Shown here piece by piece: positions 34,485 to 43,005 of a DNA stretch of 64,000 bases. The translations under genes were made by a program, and so were the position numbers. The DNA comes from an uncultured Eubacteriales bacterium. Lineage in GTDB: Bacteria > Bacillota > Clostridia > Oscillospirales > Acutalibacteraceae. Under the pieces are notes generated by a model that was not told the DNA's origin, did no database searches, and was given only the letters and a program-made list of their open reading frames with translations. The DNA lies in NCBI GenBank assembly GCA_934477125.1, contig CAKSOL010000001.1:1-64000 (forward strand), read 5' to 3'. Every line of letters begins with the position of its first letter. Within the stretch, counting starts at the first letter, position 1.

Positions 34485-35198
34485 TCAGCCCTCCAGCGGC
34501 TTTTTAACATTCGGGCAGCCGATAACGCTGCGGTAAACCGGACGGCACCATTCAACGGCGTTCTTTATAACCCTGATAACGTCGGGATTATGGAAGGTCG
34601 GATACATCTCGTGTCCCGGCTGGAAATAAAACACCTTTCCGTAGCCGCGCTGCCAGCAGCAGCCCGAACGGAAAACCTCCCCGTGCTCATAGCTGCCTAT
34701 AAATACGGTTTTGTCAGGCTCAGGAATGGAAAACGGCTCGCCGTAGGCTTCCTCATGGTCGAGCTTGATAAATCTGCCCAAGCCTGCGGCTATCGGGTGA
34801 GACGGGTCGCAGACCCAAACGAGCTCGCGGTCGCCCTCCTCGCGCCAGGTAAGGGAGCAGGGGGTTCCCATAAGAAGCTTGAACGGCTTTGAATGGTGAG
34901 CCGAATGGAGGAAAATCGCGCCCATACCGTTATTTACTGCGGCTGCGACTCTTTTTGCAACCTCGTCCGGAACGCGCTCGTGCCCCATATGTCCCCACCA
35001 GATAATGACATCGGTATTTTCGAGAGCCTCATCGGTTATAACATCGGCGCAGTTTTCAACCGTCGCGGTTGTAACCGAAATTTCGTCGCTCTCAAGCGCC
35101 GCCTTTAAGCACATATGTATCCCGTCCGGGTAATTATCCTTGGCGGGACAGTCCTGCTTTTCGTGAAGAAATTCATTATATATAAGTAAACGCGTCAT
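34485..35198 (-). CDS. ThuA-like domain protein (copy 2)
   Basis: 237 residues, clearly paralogous to copy 1 at 3248-3955: both share 'LHSAHHSKPFK', 'GRFIKLD', 'EAYGEPF', 'GEVFRSGCC' and 'FYFQPGHE', and both end 'VKKPLE' plus one residue. ATG 35198 follows CCGGAGGTA, 16 bp after the acpP stop codon, so acpP and this gene are probably co-transcribed. The biochemical role of this subgroup is unknown. The repeated proximity to a Gfo/Idh/MocA gene suggests that the two act in one sugar-derivative pathway. The pair here is more G/C-rich in wobble positions than the copy at the left edge. Confidence 0.88.
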   Translation of the reverse strand: MTRLLIYNEFLHEKQDCPAKDNYPDGIHMCLKAALESDEISVTTATVENCADVITDEALENTDVIIWWGHMGHERVPDEVAKRVAAAVNNGMGAIFLHSAHHSKPFKLLMGTPCSLTWREEGDRELVWVCDPSHPIAAGLGRFIKLDHEEAYGEPFSIPEPDKTVFIGSYEHGEVFRSGCCWQRGYGKVFYFQPGHEMYPTFHNPDVIRVIKNAVEWCRPVYRSVIGCPNVKKPLEG

Positions 35199-35214
35199 CT
35201 GAATACCTCCGGAA

Positions 35215-35445
35215 TTATTCGGCGTGAGCCTGAATGTAGTCTACAACAGCTCCGACGGTTTTGAGATTTTCTATTTCCTCATCCGGAATCTGAACGTCAA
35301 ATTCCTCCTCAACCGCCATAAGAAGCTCAACAACATCGAGACTGTCGGCATTGAGGTCTTCGGCTATGCGGGTTTCGGGGGTTATTTTATCCGCGTCGGC
35401 GTCCAGCTGCTCCGCAAGTATTCTTACAACATTGTCAAAAATCAT
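35215..35445 (-). CDS. acpP: Acyl carrier protein
   Basis: 76 residues, acidic, with the phosphopantetheine attachment serine S35 in 'NADSLDVVEL'. It carries growing acyl chains in type II fatty acid synthesis. ATG 35445 follows CTGGAGGAT. It has its own promoter (35529-35557). Unusually, the downstream genes are not fatty acid genes but a ThuA-like gene. A second, non-fatty-acid ACP role cannot be excluded, but the sequence looks like a housekeeping AcpP. Confidence 0.93.
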   Translation of the reverse strand: MIFDNVVRILAEQLDADADKITPETRIAEDLNADSLDVVELLMAVEEEFDVQIPDEEIENLKTVGAVVDYIQAHAE

Positions 35446-35528
35446 AAATTTATCCTCCAGAATATATTTTGCCGGCTTACCTCAGCTGAATATACAGCCG
35501 GGGATAAGCCAACCTTATTACTATCAAA

Positions 35529-35557
35529 ATAATATGATTTTGCAGCTCATTTGTCAA
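35529..35557 (-). promoter_or_regulatory. acpP promoter
   Basis: On the minus strand TTGACA (35552-35557), 17 bp, TATTAT (35529-35534), about 84 bp before the start codon. Two AACACTTTTT repeats lie just upstream of the -35. Confidence 0.8.
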
Positions 35558-35609
35558 CACTTTTTTTAACACTTTTTAAAAAAGCGCTGCGGTTCGGACG
35601 ATACCGCGC

Positions 35610-35638
35610 TTGACAGTCCGTTTATCTTGCAGTATAAT
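35610..35638 (+). promoter_or_regulatory. pyk promoter
   Basis: TTGACA (35610-35615), 17 bp, TATAAT (35633-35638): consensus sigma-A promoter 39 bp before the pyruvate kinase start codon. Confidence 0.9.
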
Positions 35639-35676
35639 GTAAAATAGGTTAATTTTTGCAAAGAGGTAGTTGCTTT

Positions 35677-37092
35677 ATGAGAAAAACAAAAATTGTTTGC
35701 ACAATCGGTCCGGCGTGCGCCGATGAAAAAACACTCAGGGAAATGTGTCTTGCGGGTATGAACGTTGCCCGTTTCAATTTCTCTCACGGAACTCATCCGG
35801 AGCAGCTGCAAAAAATAAATCTCGTTAAAAAGGTGCGTGATGAGCTGGGGCTGCCCATAGCGCTTATGCTCGATACAAAGGGCCCGGAATACAGGATAGG
35901 CACCTTCCGCAACGGCGGCGTTGATTTAAGCCCCGGAGATACCTTCGCGTTTACGACCGAGGATATCGAGGGCGACGAAAAGAAGGTTTCCGTAAGCTAT
36001 AAGGGAATGATAAAGGAGCTCGAAAAGGGAGATATAATTCTGCTCAATAACGGACTGATGAAGTTTGAGGTTAAAAGCCTTGACGAAAAGAACGCCGTTT
36101 GCAGAGTTATCGACGGCGGTCATCTTTCCGACCGTAAAAGTATGAGCTTTCCCGGAAAGGTTTTAAAGCAGGTTTACCTCAGTGAGCAGGATAAGCTTGA
36201 TTTGCTTTTCGGTGCAAAGCAGGACGTTGATTTTATAGCCTGCTCGTTCGTTTCCTGCGCGCAGGACCTTATAGACGTTAAGAAATTCCTTGCCGAAAAC
36301 GGAATTGAGGGTATTGACCTTGTTGCAAAGATAGAAAACCGTTCCGGAATAGATAATATAGACGAAATATGCCGCGAGTGCGACGGTATTATGATAGGCC
36401 GCGGCGATATGGGGGTTGAAATCCCTTATGAGGAGCTGCCTGCAATTCAGAAAAAGCTTATAACAAAATGCCGCCTGCTCGGAGCGCGGGTTATAACGGC
36501 AACCGAGATGCTGGAGTCTATGATAAATAATCCGAGACCGACAAGAGCGGAGATATCCGATGTTGCAAATGCTGTTTACGACGGAACGAGCGCAATTATG
36601 CTTTCGGGCGAAACCGCCGCGGGAAAGCATCCCGTTGAGGCGGTTAAGGCTATGGCGAAGATAGCCGAGAACACCGAGCAGAACATTCATTATAAAAAGC
36701 GCTTTAACCGCGCCGAGTTTATTATTAAGGACACCGTTGACGCAATATCTCACGCTACCTGCGGAATGGCGATAGATATTGACGCCAAGGCGATAGCAGT
36801 ATGCTCGCTTTCGGGAAAAACCGTGCGTATGGTATCGCGTTTCCGCCCGCCGGTTGAGGTTGTCGGAATAACGACCAATGAAAAAACCTGGAGAAAGCTG
36901 GCTCTTTCCTGGGGCGTTGTTCCGGTTATGTGCGAGGAGCTGCCGTCGATAGACGTTCTTTTCTATACCGCCAAAAAGCTCACGCAGCCTATTTTAGATC
37001 TGAAATCCGGCGACAGAATAATAATAACCGGCGGAGTTACCAACGGTCAGTCCGGAAACACCAACCTTATAAAGGTCGAAATGATAGATTAA
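35677..37092 (+). CDS. pyk: Pyruvate kinase
   Basis: 471 residues, the short form without the extra C-terminal PEP-utiliser domain found in Bacillus. Starts 'MRKTKIVCTIGPAC'; the substrate loop 'NVARFNFSHG', the family signature with the active-site lysine 'IDLVAKIENRSG', and 'IMIGRGDMGVEIPYE' are all present. It converts phosphoenolpyruvate and ADP to pyruvate and ATP. ATG 35677 has AAGAGG upstream; the TTG at 35656 is upstream of that ribosome site and was rejected. Transcribed alone from a strong promoter. Confidence 0.96.
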   Translation: MRKTKIVCTIGPACADEKTLREMCLAGMNVARFNFSHGTHPEQLQKINLVKKVRDELGLPIALMLDTKGPEYRIGTFRNGGVDLSPGDTFAFTTEDIEGDEKKVSVSYKGMIKELEKGDIILLNNGLMKFEVKSLDEKNAVCRVIDGGHLSDRKSMSFPGKVLKQVYLSEQDKLDLLFGAKQDVDFIACSFVSCAQDLIDVKKFLAENGIEGIDLVAKIENRSGIDNIDEICRECDGIMIGRGDMGVEIPYEELPAIQKKLITKCRLLGARVITATEMLESMINNPRPTRAEISDVANAVYDGTSAIMLSGETAAGKHPVEAVKAMAKIAENTEQNIHYKKRFNRAEFIIKDTVDAISHATCGMAIDIDAKAIAVCSLSGKTVRMVSRFRPPVEVVGITTNEKTWRKLALSWGVVPVMCEELPSIDVLFYTAKKLTQPILDLKSGDRIIITGGVTNGQSGNTNLIKVEMID

Positions 37093-37245
37093 AAAGCTAT
37101 ACCCGGTGGGGAATTCCCTGTCGGGTATTGATATAAGCAAAGTCGATAAATCCAAACCTGCCTAAAACGGCTTAATTCCGGCGCTTTTCGGCTTGTCGTC
37201 ACCCGCAGGCTAACGGATTTACGAGTATTTTAACAATGCAAAGGC

Positions 37246-37280
37246 GAAAATCCGTCCTTTAAAATCGGGTTCGGATTTGT
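37246..37280 (+). repeat. 35-bp intergenic repeat, copy A
   Basis: Matches 37786-37820 at 30 of 35 positions. It holds an inverted repeat (AAATCCG with CGGATTT) around about 17 bases and lies 26 bp before the ybaK start codon. Copy B lies similarly before the response regulator gene. A related core (GGGTTCGGATTTG) recurs at 60976-60988. Confidence 0.75.
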
Positions 37281-37306
37281 CGGCTTTGCTTAGGGAGGAA
37301 AGAAGC

Positions 37307-37783
37307 ATGGGCAAACGAGAGGATAAAACCAACGTTATGCGTATACTTGACCTTAATAAAATTGAATATACGCCGTATTCGTATTCTCCTGAGCTTACCG
37401 AGGGAACGCTGATAGCCGAGGCTCTCGGAGAGGAGCCGCCGAGAGTGTTCAAAACGCTTGTAACCGTCGCAGCCTCAGGACTGCACTATGTTTTTGTAAT
37501 ACCGGTTGCCGAAACCCTTGATTTAAAGGCGGCGGCAAGGTGCGTCGGGGAAAAGTCGGTCGCAATGTTAAAGCAAAAGGAGCTTTTGCCGCTTACCGGG
37601 TATATTCACGGCGGCTGCTCGCCGATAGGAATGAAAAAGCCGTTTAAGACGCTTATTGACTCGTCGGCAAAAAAATTTGAGAAAATATTTGTATCCGCCG
37701 GGAGAGTTGGCAGGCAGATAGAGACCTCTCCGCTGTCCATAGCTGAGCTTTCCGGAGCGGATTTTGCCGATATAACGGTTTAG
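37307..37783 (+). CDS. ybaK: Cys-tRNA(Pro)/Cys-tRNA(Cys) deacylase YbaK
   Basis: 158 residues of the YbaK/EbsC editing family, with 'TNVMRILDLNKIEYTPYSY' near the N terminus, 'VFKTLVTVA', the conserved lysine in 'GEKSVAMLKQKEL', and the loop 'GYIHGGCSPIGMKK'. It hydrolyses mischarged Cys-tRNA(Pro) in trans. ATG 37307 follows AGGGAGGAAA; an ATG at 37277 was rejected because that ribosome site would then be inside the gene. Flanked on both sides by a 35-bp intergenic repeat. Confidence 0.93.
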   Translation: MGKREDKTNVMRILDLNKIEYTPYSYSPELTEGTLIAEALGEEPPRVFKTLVTVAASGLHYVFVIPVAETLDLKAAARCVGEKSVAMLKQKELLPLTGYIHGGCSPIGMKKPFKTLIDSSAKKFEKIFVSAGRVGRQIETSPLSIAELSGADFADITV

Positions 37784-37785
37784 AC

Positions 37786-37820
37786 AAAAATCCGCCCTCT
37801 GAAACCGGGTTCGGATTTGT
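37786..37820 (+). repeat. 35-bp intergenic repeat, copy B
   Basis: Starts two bases after the ybaK stop codon and ends 22 bp before the response regulator start codon. Same AAATCCG/CGGATTT dyad and GGGTTCGGATTTGT end as copy A. Confidence 0.75.
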
Positions 37821-37842
37821 TTAAGTAAGGCGGGAATGCGAT

Positions 37843-38523
37843 ATGTACAGAATACTTATTGTCGAGGACGACGAGGCGCTTGCCGGAGCTATATGCGAGC
37901 AAATAGAGGCATGGGGAATGGAAACGGTACGCATTAAAAATTTCCGAAAGATAGCGGAGGAATTTTCCGCCTGTCAGCCCCACCTTGTACTGCTCGATAT
38001 CTCGCTGCCCTTTTTCAGCGGCTATTATTGGTGCGAAACGCTGAGACGGGTATCAAAGGTGCCGATAATATTTATGTCGAGCGCGGCTGACAACCTTAAT
38101 ATAGTTATGGCGATGAATATGGGGGCGGACGATTTTATCGCCAAGCCCTTTGACCTCAGCGTTCTGACAGCCAAGGTTCAGGCGGTGCTGCGCAGGGCGT
38201 ATGATTTTGCAGGCTCCGCGCCGGTGTTGGCGCATAGGGGAGCGCTTTTTTCCGTTGGGGACGGAACCCTGAGCTTCGGCGGCGCGAAAATAGAGCTTAC
38301 CCGCAACGAAAGCCGTATACTTGCAACGCTGCTCGAAAGCAAGGGTAAAACCGTCAGCCGGGAGCGGCTTATGGAAAGGCTTTGGGAAAGCGACAGCTTT
38401 GTTGACGAAAACACCCTGACCGTAAATGTTGCAAGACTCAGGAAAAAGCTCGACCTTGCCGGACTCCCGGAATTTATTCTGACAAAGGTCGGCGAGGGGT
38501 ATATCATTCCGAATGAAGAATAA
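37843..38523 (+). CDS. OmpR-family response regulator (BceR-like)
   Basis: 226 residues. The receiver domain has acidic pair D9-D10, phospho-acceptor D52 ('LVLLDISLPFF') and the lysine in 'DDFIAKPFD' near 102. The winged-helix DNA-binding domain is about 135-225 ('RNESRILATLLESKGKTVSR', 'TVNVARLRKKL'). It is followed by a BceS-type kinase and BceAB-type exporter, so it is the transcription factor of a peptide-antibiotic detection module. Its likely site is the inverted repeat at 39530-39545, before the transporter genes. Confidence 0.93.
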   Translation: MYRILIVEDDEALAGAICEQIEAWGMETVRIKNFRKIAEEFSACQPHLVLLDISLPFFSGYYWCETLRRVSKVPIIFMSSAADNLNIVMAMNMGADDFIAKPFDLSVLTAKVQAVLRRAYDFAGSAPVLAHRGALFSVGDGTLSFGGAKIELTRNESRILATLLESKGKTVSRERLMERLWESDSFVDENTLTVNVARLRKKLDLAGLPEFILTKVGEGYIIPNEE

Positions 38524-38542
38524 TCCGGGGCGGGTGAGGAAT

Positions 38543-39544
38543 ATGAAGCTGTTTTTGAATTATCTCAGGCAGTACCGCGCGGTACTGATTTTCTTTCTTT
38601 TGTCCGGCGCGGTCTTTTCGGTTTCGTTTGTATTTTACCGGCTCCCGGTCGAAGCGGTTCTTTATCCGTTTGCGCTTTGCGCCCTGTTCGGAGCGGCTGC
38701 TCTGATTTTCGGCTTTTTCCGCAAAAGAAAGAGACTTAGCAGACTTTGCGCGGTTACAGCGGCAAAGGAAACTGTTGCCGAAACCGTCCGCAGCCTGCCG
38801 CCGAGCGCGGACAGCGAGCAGGAGGCTTTAAGAGGAATTATCGTTAAGCTTTGCGAAGAAAAAGCGGCTGCTGCCGCCGATTCAAAACGGCAGCTCGGCG
38901 ATATGATAGATTATTATACTCTTTGGGTTCATCAGATAAAAACTCCGATAGCCGCTATGCGGCTGCGGCTGCAATCTCAGGATAACGCGGACTCAAGAGC
39001 TCTGCTGAGAGAGCTTACGAGGGTAGAGCGGTATGTTGAAATGGTGCTTTGCTATCTGAGACTCAGCTCCGAGACGACCGATTATGTTTTCAGGGAATGC
39101 GATATGGATAAAATTATCCGGTCGGCGGTTAAAAAATTTTCCGGCGAATTTATTTCGTGCGGCATTAAAATGCGCTGCGAGCCTGCCGGTATGAGAGTAC
39201 TGACAGATGAAAAATGGCTGGGCTTTGTTATTGAGCAGCTATTGTCAAACGCTTTGAAATATACAAACGAGGGCGAGATTTCGGTATACTTTGAGCCGGA
39301 CAGGCGCGCGCTGTGCGTAAAGGATACCGGTATCGGAATAGCGGCTGAGGATCTTCCGAGAATATTTGAAAAGGGATACACGGGACTTAACGGCAGAGGC
39401 GACCTGCGTGCCAGCGGAATAGGACTTTACCTCAGCCGGAAAATATGCCGTAACTTGAACCATAGCCTGCGTGCGGAGTCCGTTTTGGGAGAGGGAACCG
39501 AGATTTCCGTATGCTTTGCAGACGAACAGCTTACAAAAATGTAA
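38543..39544 (+). CDS. Sensor histidine kinase, intramembrane-sensing (BceS-like)
   Basis: 333 residues with two membrane helices close together near the N terminus (about 13-32 and 38-58) and almost no extracytoplasmic loop, as in BceS kinases. The phosphorylated histidine is about H130 ('WVHQIKTPIAAMRL'); the ATPase domain has 'NALKYTNEG', 'DTGIGI' and 'GIGLYL'. BceS-type kinases do not sense the drug themselves but follow transporter activity. ATG 38543 sits behind GGTGAGGA; the upstream ATG at 38513 (overlapping the regulator gene) lacks a ribosome site. Confidence 0.92.
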   Translation: MKLFLNYLRQYRAVLIFFLLSGAVFSVSFVFYRLPVEAVLYPFALCALFGAAALIFGFFRKRKRLSRLCAVTAAKETVAETVRSLPPSADSEQEALRGIIVKLCEEKAAAAADSKRQLGDMIDYYTLWVHQIKTPIAAMRLRLQSQDNADSRALLRELTRVERYVEMVLCYLRLSSETTDYVFRECDMDKIIRSAVKKFSGEFISCGIKMRCEPAGMRVLTDEKWLGFVIEQLLSNALKYTNEGEISVYFEPDRRALCVKDTGIGIAAEDLPRIFEKGYTGLNGRGDLRASGIGLYLSRKICRNLNHSLRAESVLGEGTEISVCFADEQLTKM

Positions 39545-39545
39545 G
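39530..39545 (+). promoter_or_regulatory. Candidate BceR-type operator
   Basis: A perfect inverted repeat, CTTACA-AAAA-TGTAAG, overlapping the kinase stop codon. A second half-like copy (ATGTAAG) follows at 39560-39566. It lies about 30 bp upstream of the -35 box of the transporter promoter, the usual place for an activating response regulator. Confidence 0.7.
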
Positions 39546-39575
39546 CCGCAAGGGGAGAAATGTAAGACCTATCGA

Positions 39576-39605
39576 TTGGCTGCGTTTCTCCCTTTATGCT
39601 ATAAT
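39576..39605 (+). promoter_or_regulatory. Promoter of the Bce-type transporter genes
   Basis: TTGGCT (39576-39581), 18 bp, TATAAT (39600-39605). The poor -35 and long spacer fit a promoter that needs an activator bound at 39530-39545. Confidence 0.8.
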
Positions 39606-39636
39606 CATACCAGAAATTCCGAAAGGGGACTTTTGT

Positions 39637-40401
39637 ATGAGTATGCTGGAGGTAAACGCACTGAGAAAGGTTTATTCCTCCCGTTTGGGCGCTGAAAAGG
39701 TTGAAGCGCTCAAAAATGTTAATTTCACGGTTGATGAGGGCGAATATGTCGCGATTATGGGCGAATCCGGTTCGGGAAAGACAACGCTTCTTAATATTCT
39801 TGCCGCTCTTGACCGCCCGACCGGCGGAGAGGTTCTGCTGGACGGCCGCTCTCTCGGCACGATAAAGGAATCCGAGCTTGCCGCTTTCCGCAGGGATTAT
39901 CTCGGCTTTGTTTTCCAGGAGTTCAATCTTCTCGATACTCTGACGGTTGAGGATAATATCTATTTGCCGCTTGTTCTTTCAGGCAAGGACTACCGGCAGA
40001 TGAGACAGAGCCTTGCTCCTATCGCCGAAAGGCTCGGAATTGCGGGACTGCTGAAAAAATATCCTTATGAGATTTCCGGAGGTCAGAAGCAGCGCGCGGC
40101 GGTGGCGAGAGCGATTATAACCAATCCGCGCCTTATTCTTGCCGATGAGCCGACAGGCGCGCTCGATTCCCGAGCGACGAACGAGCTTTTGCAGCTTTTC
40201 GGAGCCATAAACCGTTCCGGTCAGACGATACTTATGGTAACTCACTCGGTTCACGCCGCAAGCCACGCAAAGCGCGTGCTGTTTATCCGCGACGGCGAGG
40301 TGTTTCATCAGATTTTCCGCGGTCAGAATACCCGCGAGCAGTTTTATCAGAAAATTGCCGATACCCTGACCCTGCTTGCGACAGGCGGTGAGAGAGAATG
40401 A
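39637..40401 (+). CDS. ABC transporter ATP-binding protein (BceA-like)
   Basis: 254 residues. Walker A 'GESGSGKTT' (about 42-50), Q loop 'VFQEFNLLDTLTVEDNI', signature 'ISGGQKQRAAVARAI', Walker B 'LILADEPTGALD'. It is the ATPase of a MacB/Bce-type exporter acting in antimicrobial peptide resistance. ATG 39637 follows GAAAGGGGA; the longer open frame back to 39511 runs through the promoter and is not coding. It overlaps the permease gene by 4 bp. Confidence 0.93.
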   Translation: MSMLEVNALRKVYSSRLGAEKVEALKNVNFTVDEGEYVAIMGESGSGKTTLLNILAALDRPTGGEVLLDGRSLGTIKESELAAFRRDYLGFVFQEFNLLDTLTVEDNIYLPLVLSGKDYRQMRQSLAPIAERLGIAGLLKKYPYEISGGQKQRAAVARAIITNPRLILADEPTGALDSRATNELLQLFGAINRSGQTILMVTHSVHAASHAKRVLFIRDGEVFHQIFRGQNTREQFYQKIADTLTLLATGGERE

Positions 40402-42455
40402 AAACCGCTATTTATCCTAAGCTTGCAGTTGACGGAATAAGAAAAAACAAGCGTTTTTATCTTCCTTATATTCTTACCTGCACCGGTATGGTTATGATGT
40501 ATTATATAATTCATCATCTGGCGGCTATGTCCGCGCTTGAAAAAATGTCCGGCGGAGGAAGTACTGCTATGATACTCGGGCTCGGCGTGTGGGTCGTCGC
40601 GGTATTTGCGCTGATTTTTTTGGTTTATACCAACTCATTTCTTATGCGCCGCCGAAAAAAGGAATTCGGGCTTTATAATATTCTCGGAATGGGAAAGAAA
40701 AACCTCGGAGCGGTGCTTTTCTTTGAAACTGCGGCGGTTTTCCTTATCTCGGTGATTTCCGGTCTTGCAATAGGCATTGCCCTGTCAAAATTAGCCGAGG
40801 CGGGTCTGGTTTATATGATAAACGGTGAGGTTTCATATAAATTTACCGTCAGCGTTGAAGCCGTAAAAGATACCGTTCTCATTTTCGGCGCGATATTCTG
40901 CCTGCTTTATCTGAAATCCTTTGCCGGTATCTGGCGGCTCAACGCCGTGTCGCTGCTCAAAAGCGAAAATACGGGCGAAAAGCCGCCTAAGGCAAATTAC
41001 CTTTTCGGCATCGTCGGTATAATTATATTGGCGTTTGCCTACTATGTATCCGTTTCGATAGAAAGCCCCCTGCTTGCAATAAGCTGGTTTTTTATCGCCG
41101 TAATAGCGGTTATAATAGCAACATACCTTATTTTTATTTCCGCGTCGGTTATGCTCTGCCGTATTTTGCAGAAAAACAAACATTACTATTATCGGAAAAA
41201 CCATTTTGTCTCGGTTTCCTCTATGGCATACCGAATGAAACGCAACGGCGCCGGACTTGCGTCGATATGTATTTTAAGCACAATGGTTCTTGTTATAATG
41301 CTCGGAGCGGGAAGCCTTTATTTCGGAGCGGAGGACAGCCTGCGCACGCGCTACCCCAAGGATATATCCGTTTCTGCGGACTATAATCCTTATGACGATA
41401 AGACTGCGTATTCCGCCGCAAAGCGCGATATGATAGTAAACGAGGTAAATTCCGTTTTATCGCAATACGGCGTTTCTCCGGAAAATGCCGAAAAGTATAC
41501 TGAGGCTGCCGTTATTGCAATGCTTTCCGACGGAAAGCTTGTCGCAAATCCGGAGCTTGTCAATGCTGCAAGCGCGGCGACGATGAAGAATGTCTGCAAT
41601 ATATCGTTTGTATCCGTTGAGGAATATAACCGCTGTATGAATATAAGCGAGAAGCTTTTGCCCGACGAGGTTATGATATACTGCATAAGGCGGGAATATG
41701 ATGACAAAACCGTTGCTGTCGGCGATAATGTTTATAAGGTTAAGAAGAAAGTAGCGGATATGATAAACAGCGGAAGCGCCGCCGCCGATATTCTGCCAAC
41801 CGTGTTTATTGTAATGAACGAGCCGGAAAAGGCGTGCGACGCGGTAAAAGCTCAGTTTGACAGCGACGATTATTTCTGCCGTCCGAGCTTTACTTATAGC
41901 TTTGACGTTGATTTGGCGGCAGAAAAGGAAAAGGAGCTTGCAAAAAGCATATATGAACGTCTGCGCGAGCTTGACAGCGCCGGAAGGATTGGGTTTTACA
42001 GCGATTCGGTCGAATGCCGCGAAACCGAGCGCGCCGATTTTTACGGCGCCTACGGCGGAATATTCTATCTCGGAATAATTCTTTCGCTCGTATTTCTGCT
42101 TGCAACCGTTCTCATAATTTACTATAAGCAGATAACCGAGGGCTATGAGGACGAACGAAGATTTGAGATTATGCAGAAGGTCGGAATGACCGAAAACGAT
42201 ATCCGGAAAAGCATAAATTCGCAGATGCTGACGGTTTTCCTGCTGCCGCTGTTTACCGCCGCGCTGCACCTCTGCTTTGCGTTTCCGATGATAAGACGGC
42301 TGCTGCTGCTGTTTAATCTGCAAAATGTCGCTCTTATGATAACTGTGCTTTTAGGTGCGGTTGCGGTTTTCGGACTGTTCTATGCGCTGATATATAAGGT
42401 TACTTCAAATTCTTATTACGCCATTGTAAGCGGAGAAAAGCGAAGAAACGGTTAA
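40398..42455 (+). CDS. FtsX-like ABC permease (BceB-like)
   Basis: 685 residues with about ten membrane helices: one near the N terminus, clusters of FtsX-type helices about 60-250 and 285-305, a large extracytoplasmic domain (about 310-555), and three helices at the C-terminal end. This is the BceB layout, where the large domain binds or senses peptide antibiotics such as bacitracin, nisin or lipid II-cycle complexes. The start overlaps the ATPase gene end (ATGA). With the kinase and regulator upstream it forms a complete four-gene detection and resistance module; the specific drug cannot be told. Confidence 0.92.
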   Translation: MKTAIYPKLAVDGIRKNKRFYLPYILTCTGMVMMYYIIHHLAAMSALEKMSGGGSTAMILGLGVWVVAVFALIFLVYTNSFLMRRRKKEFGLYNILGMGKKNLGAVLFFETAAVFLISVISGLAIGIALSKLAEAGLVYMINGEVSYKFTVSVEAVKDTVLIFGAIFCLLYLKSFAGIWRLNAVSLLKSENTGEKPPKANYLFGIVGIIILAFAYYVSVSIESPLLAISWFFIAVIAVIIATYLIFISASVMLCRILQKNKHYYYRKNHFVSVSSMAYRMKRNGAGLASICILSTMVLVIMLGAGSLYFGAEDSLRTRYPKDISVSADYNPYDDKTAYSAAKRDMIVNEVNSVLSQYGVSPENAEKYTEAAVIAMLSDGKLVANPELVNAASAATMKNVCNISFVSVEEYNRCMNISEKLLPDEVMIYCIRREYDDKTVAVGDNVYKVKKKVADMINSGSAAADILPTVFIVMNEPEKACDAVKAQFDSDDYFCRPSFTYSFDVDLAAEKEKELAKSIYERLRELDSAGRIGFYSDSVECRETERADFYGAYGGIFYLGIILSLVFLLATVLIIYYKQITEGYEDERRFEIMQKVGMTENDIRKSINSQMLTVFLLPLFTAALHLCFAFPMIRRLLLLFNLQNVALMITVLLGAVAVFGLFYALIYKVTSNSYYAIVSGEKRRNG

Positions 42456-42473
42456 TTTAATAAAAAGTATGTG

Positions 42474-42514
42474 AACCGCTGCCCGTGATTTTATTTACGT
42501 GCGGCGGTTTTTAT
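42474..42514 (+). terminator. Terminator of the Bce-type module
   Basis: A 13-bp stem with two mismatches (42474-42486 with 42497-42509) followed by TTTATT, 19 bp after the permease stop codon. Confidence 0.75.
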
Positions 42515-42636
42515 TAAGTATTTTTTCTTGTTTTGTCTGTCTGATATAAATATTTCAGCATTTTTGTTATATAGTGTATATTGAAATTATCGGAATTATC
42601 GCTTATAATATAACAAAAAATAAGCGGGTGATAATT

Positions 42637-42945
42637 TTGAACGAAGCCGACTTCAGAAAAAGACTTACCGAATTAAGAGAATTTTGCGGTGTTTCAGCGC
42701 GCGAAATGTCATTGTCATTAGGTCAAAATGCCTGTTATATTAACAATATCGAAAACGGCAGGGGTAATCCGTCGTTATCGTCCTTTCTGAATATCTGCGA
42801 TTATTTAAAGATAACTCCGGCGGAATTTTTTGAAACCGGGTCGCGCAATCCTGCGCAGCTGAACGAGCTGGTCGAAAAGCTCAAAAAACTGAATGTAAAA
42901 CAGCTGGAAACTCTTTTGGCATTTGTAGAGCAGATAAGTAAATAA
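42637..42945 (+). CDS. XRE-family regulator (tandem pair, copy 1)
   Basis: 102 residues. N-terminal Cro/C1 helix-turn-helix (about 5-62) with 'GVSAREMSLSLGQNACYIN' as the helix-turn-helix core, then a short helical tail ('LVEKLKKLNVKQLETLLAF'). I chose TTG 42637 because GGGTGA lies just before it and because the second copy can start at the equivalent TTG, giving both proteins the same length. The next gene is a duplicate. The target is unknown; neither gene is beside an obvious effector. Confidence 0.83.
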   Translation: MNEADFRKRLTELREFCGVSAREMSLSLGQNACYINNIENGRGNPSLSSFLNICDYLKITPAEFFETGSRNPAQLNELVEKLKKLNVKQLETLLAFVEQISK

Positions 42946-43005
42946 TTTGACGGGGATGTCAAGAACGTTGTACATTAGAAGTAAGCTGATAGGACGGTGT
43001 TTGAA

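Noticed and set aside
29887..35445. Chromosomal replication origin
   Set aside because: mnmG-rsmG-parB/noc synteny suggests proximity, but I saw no DnaA box cluster, dnaA or A/T-rich unwinding region in the window.
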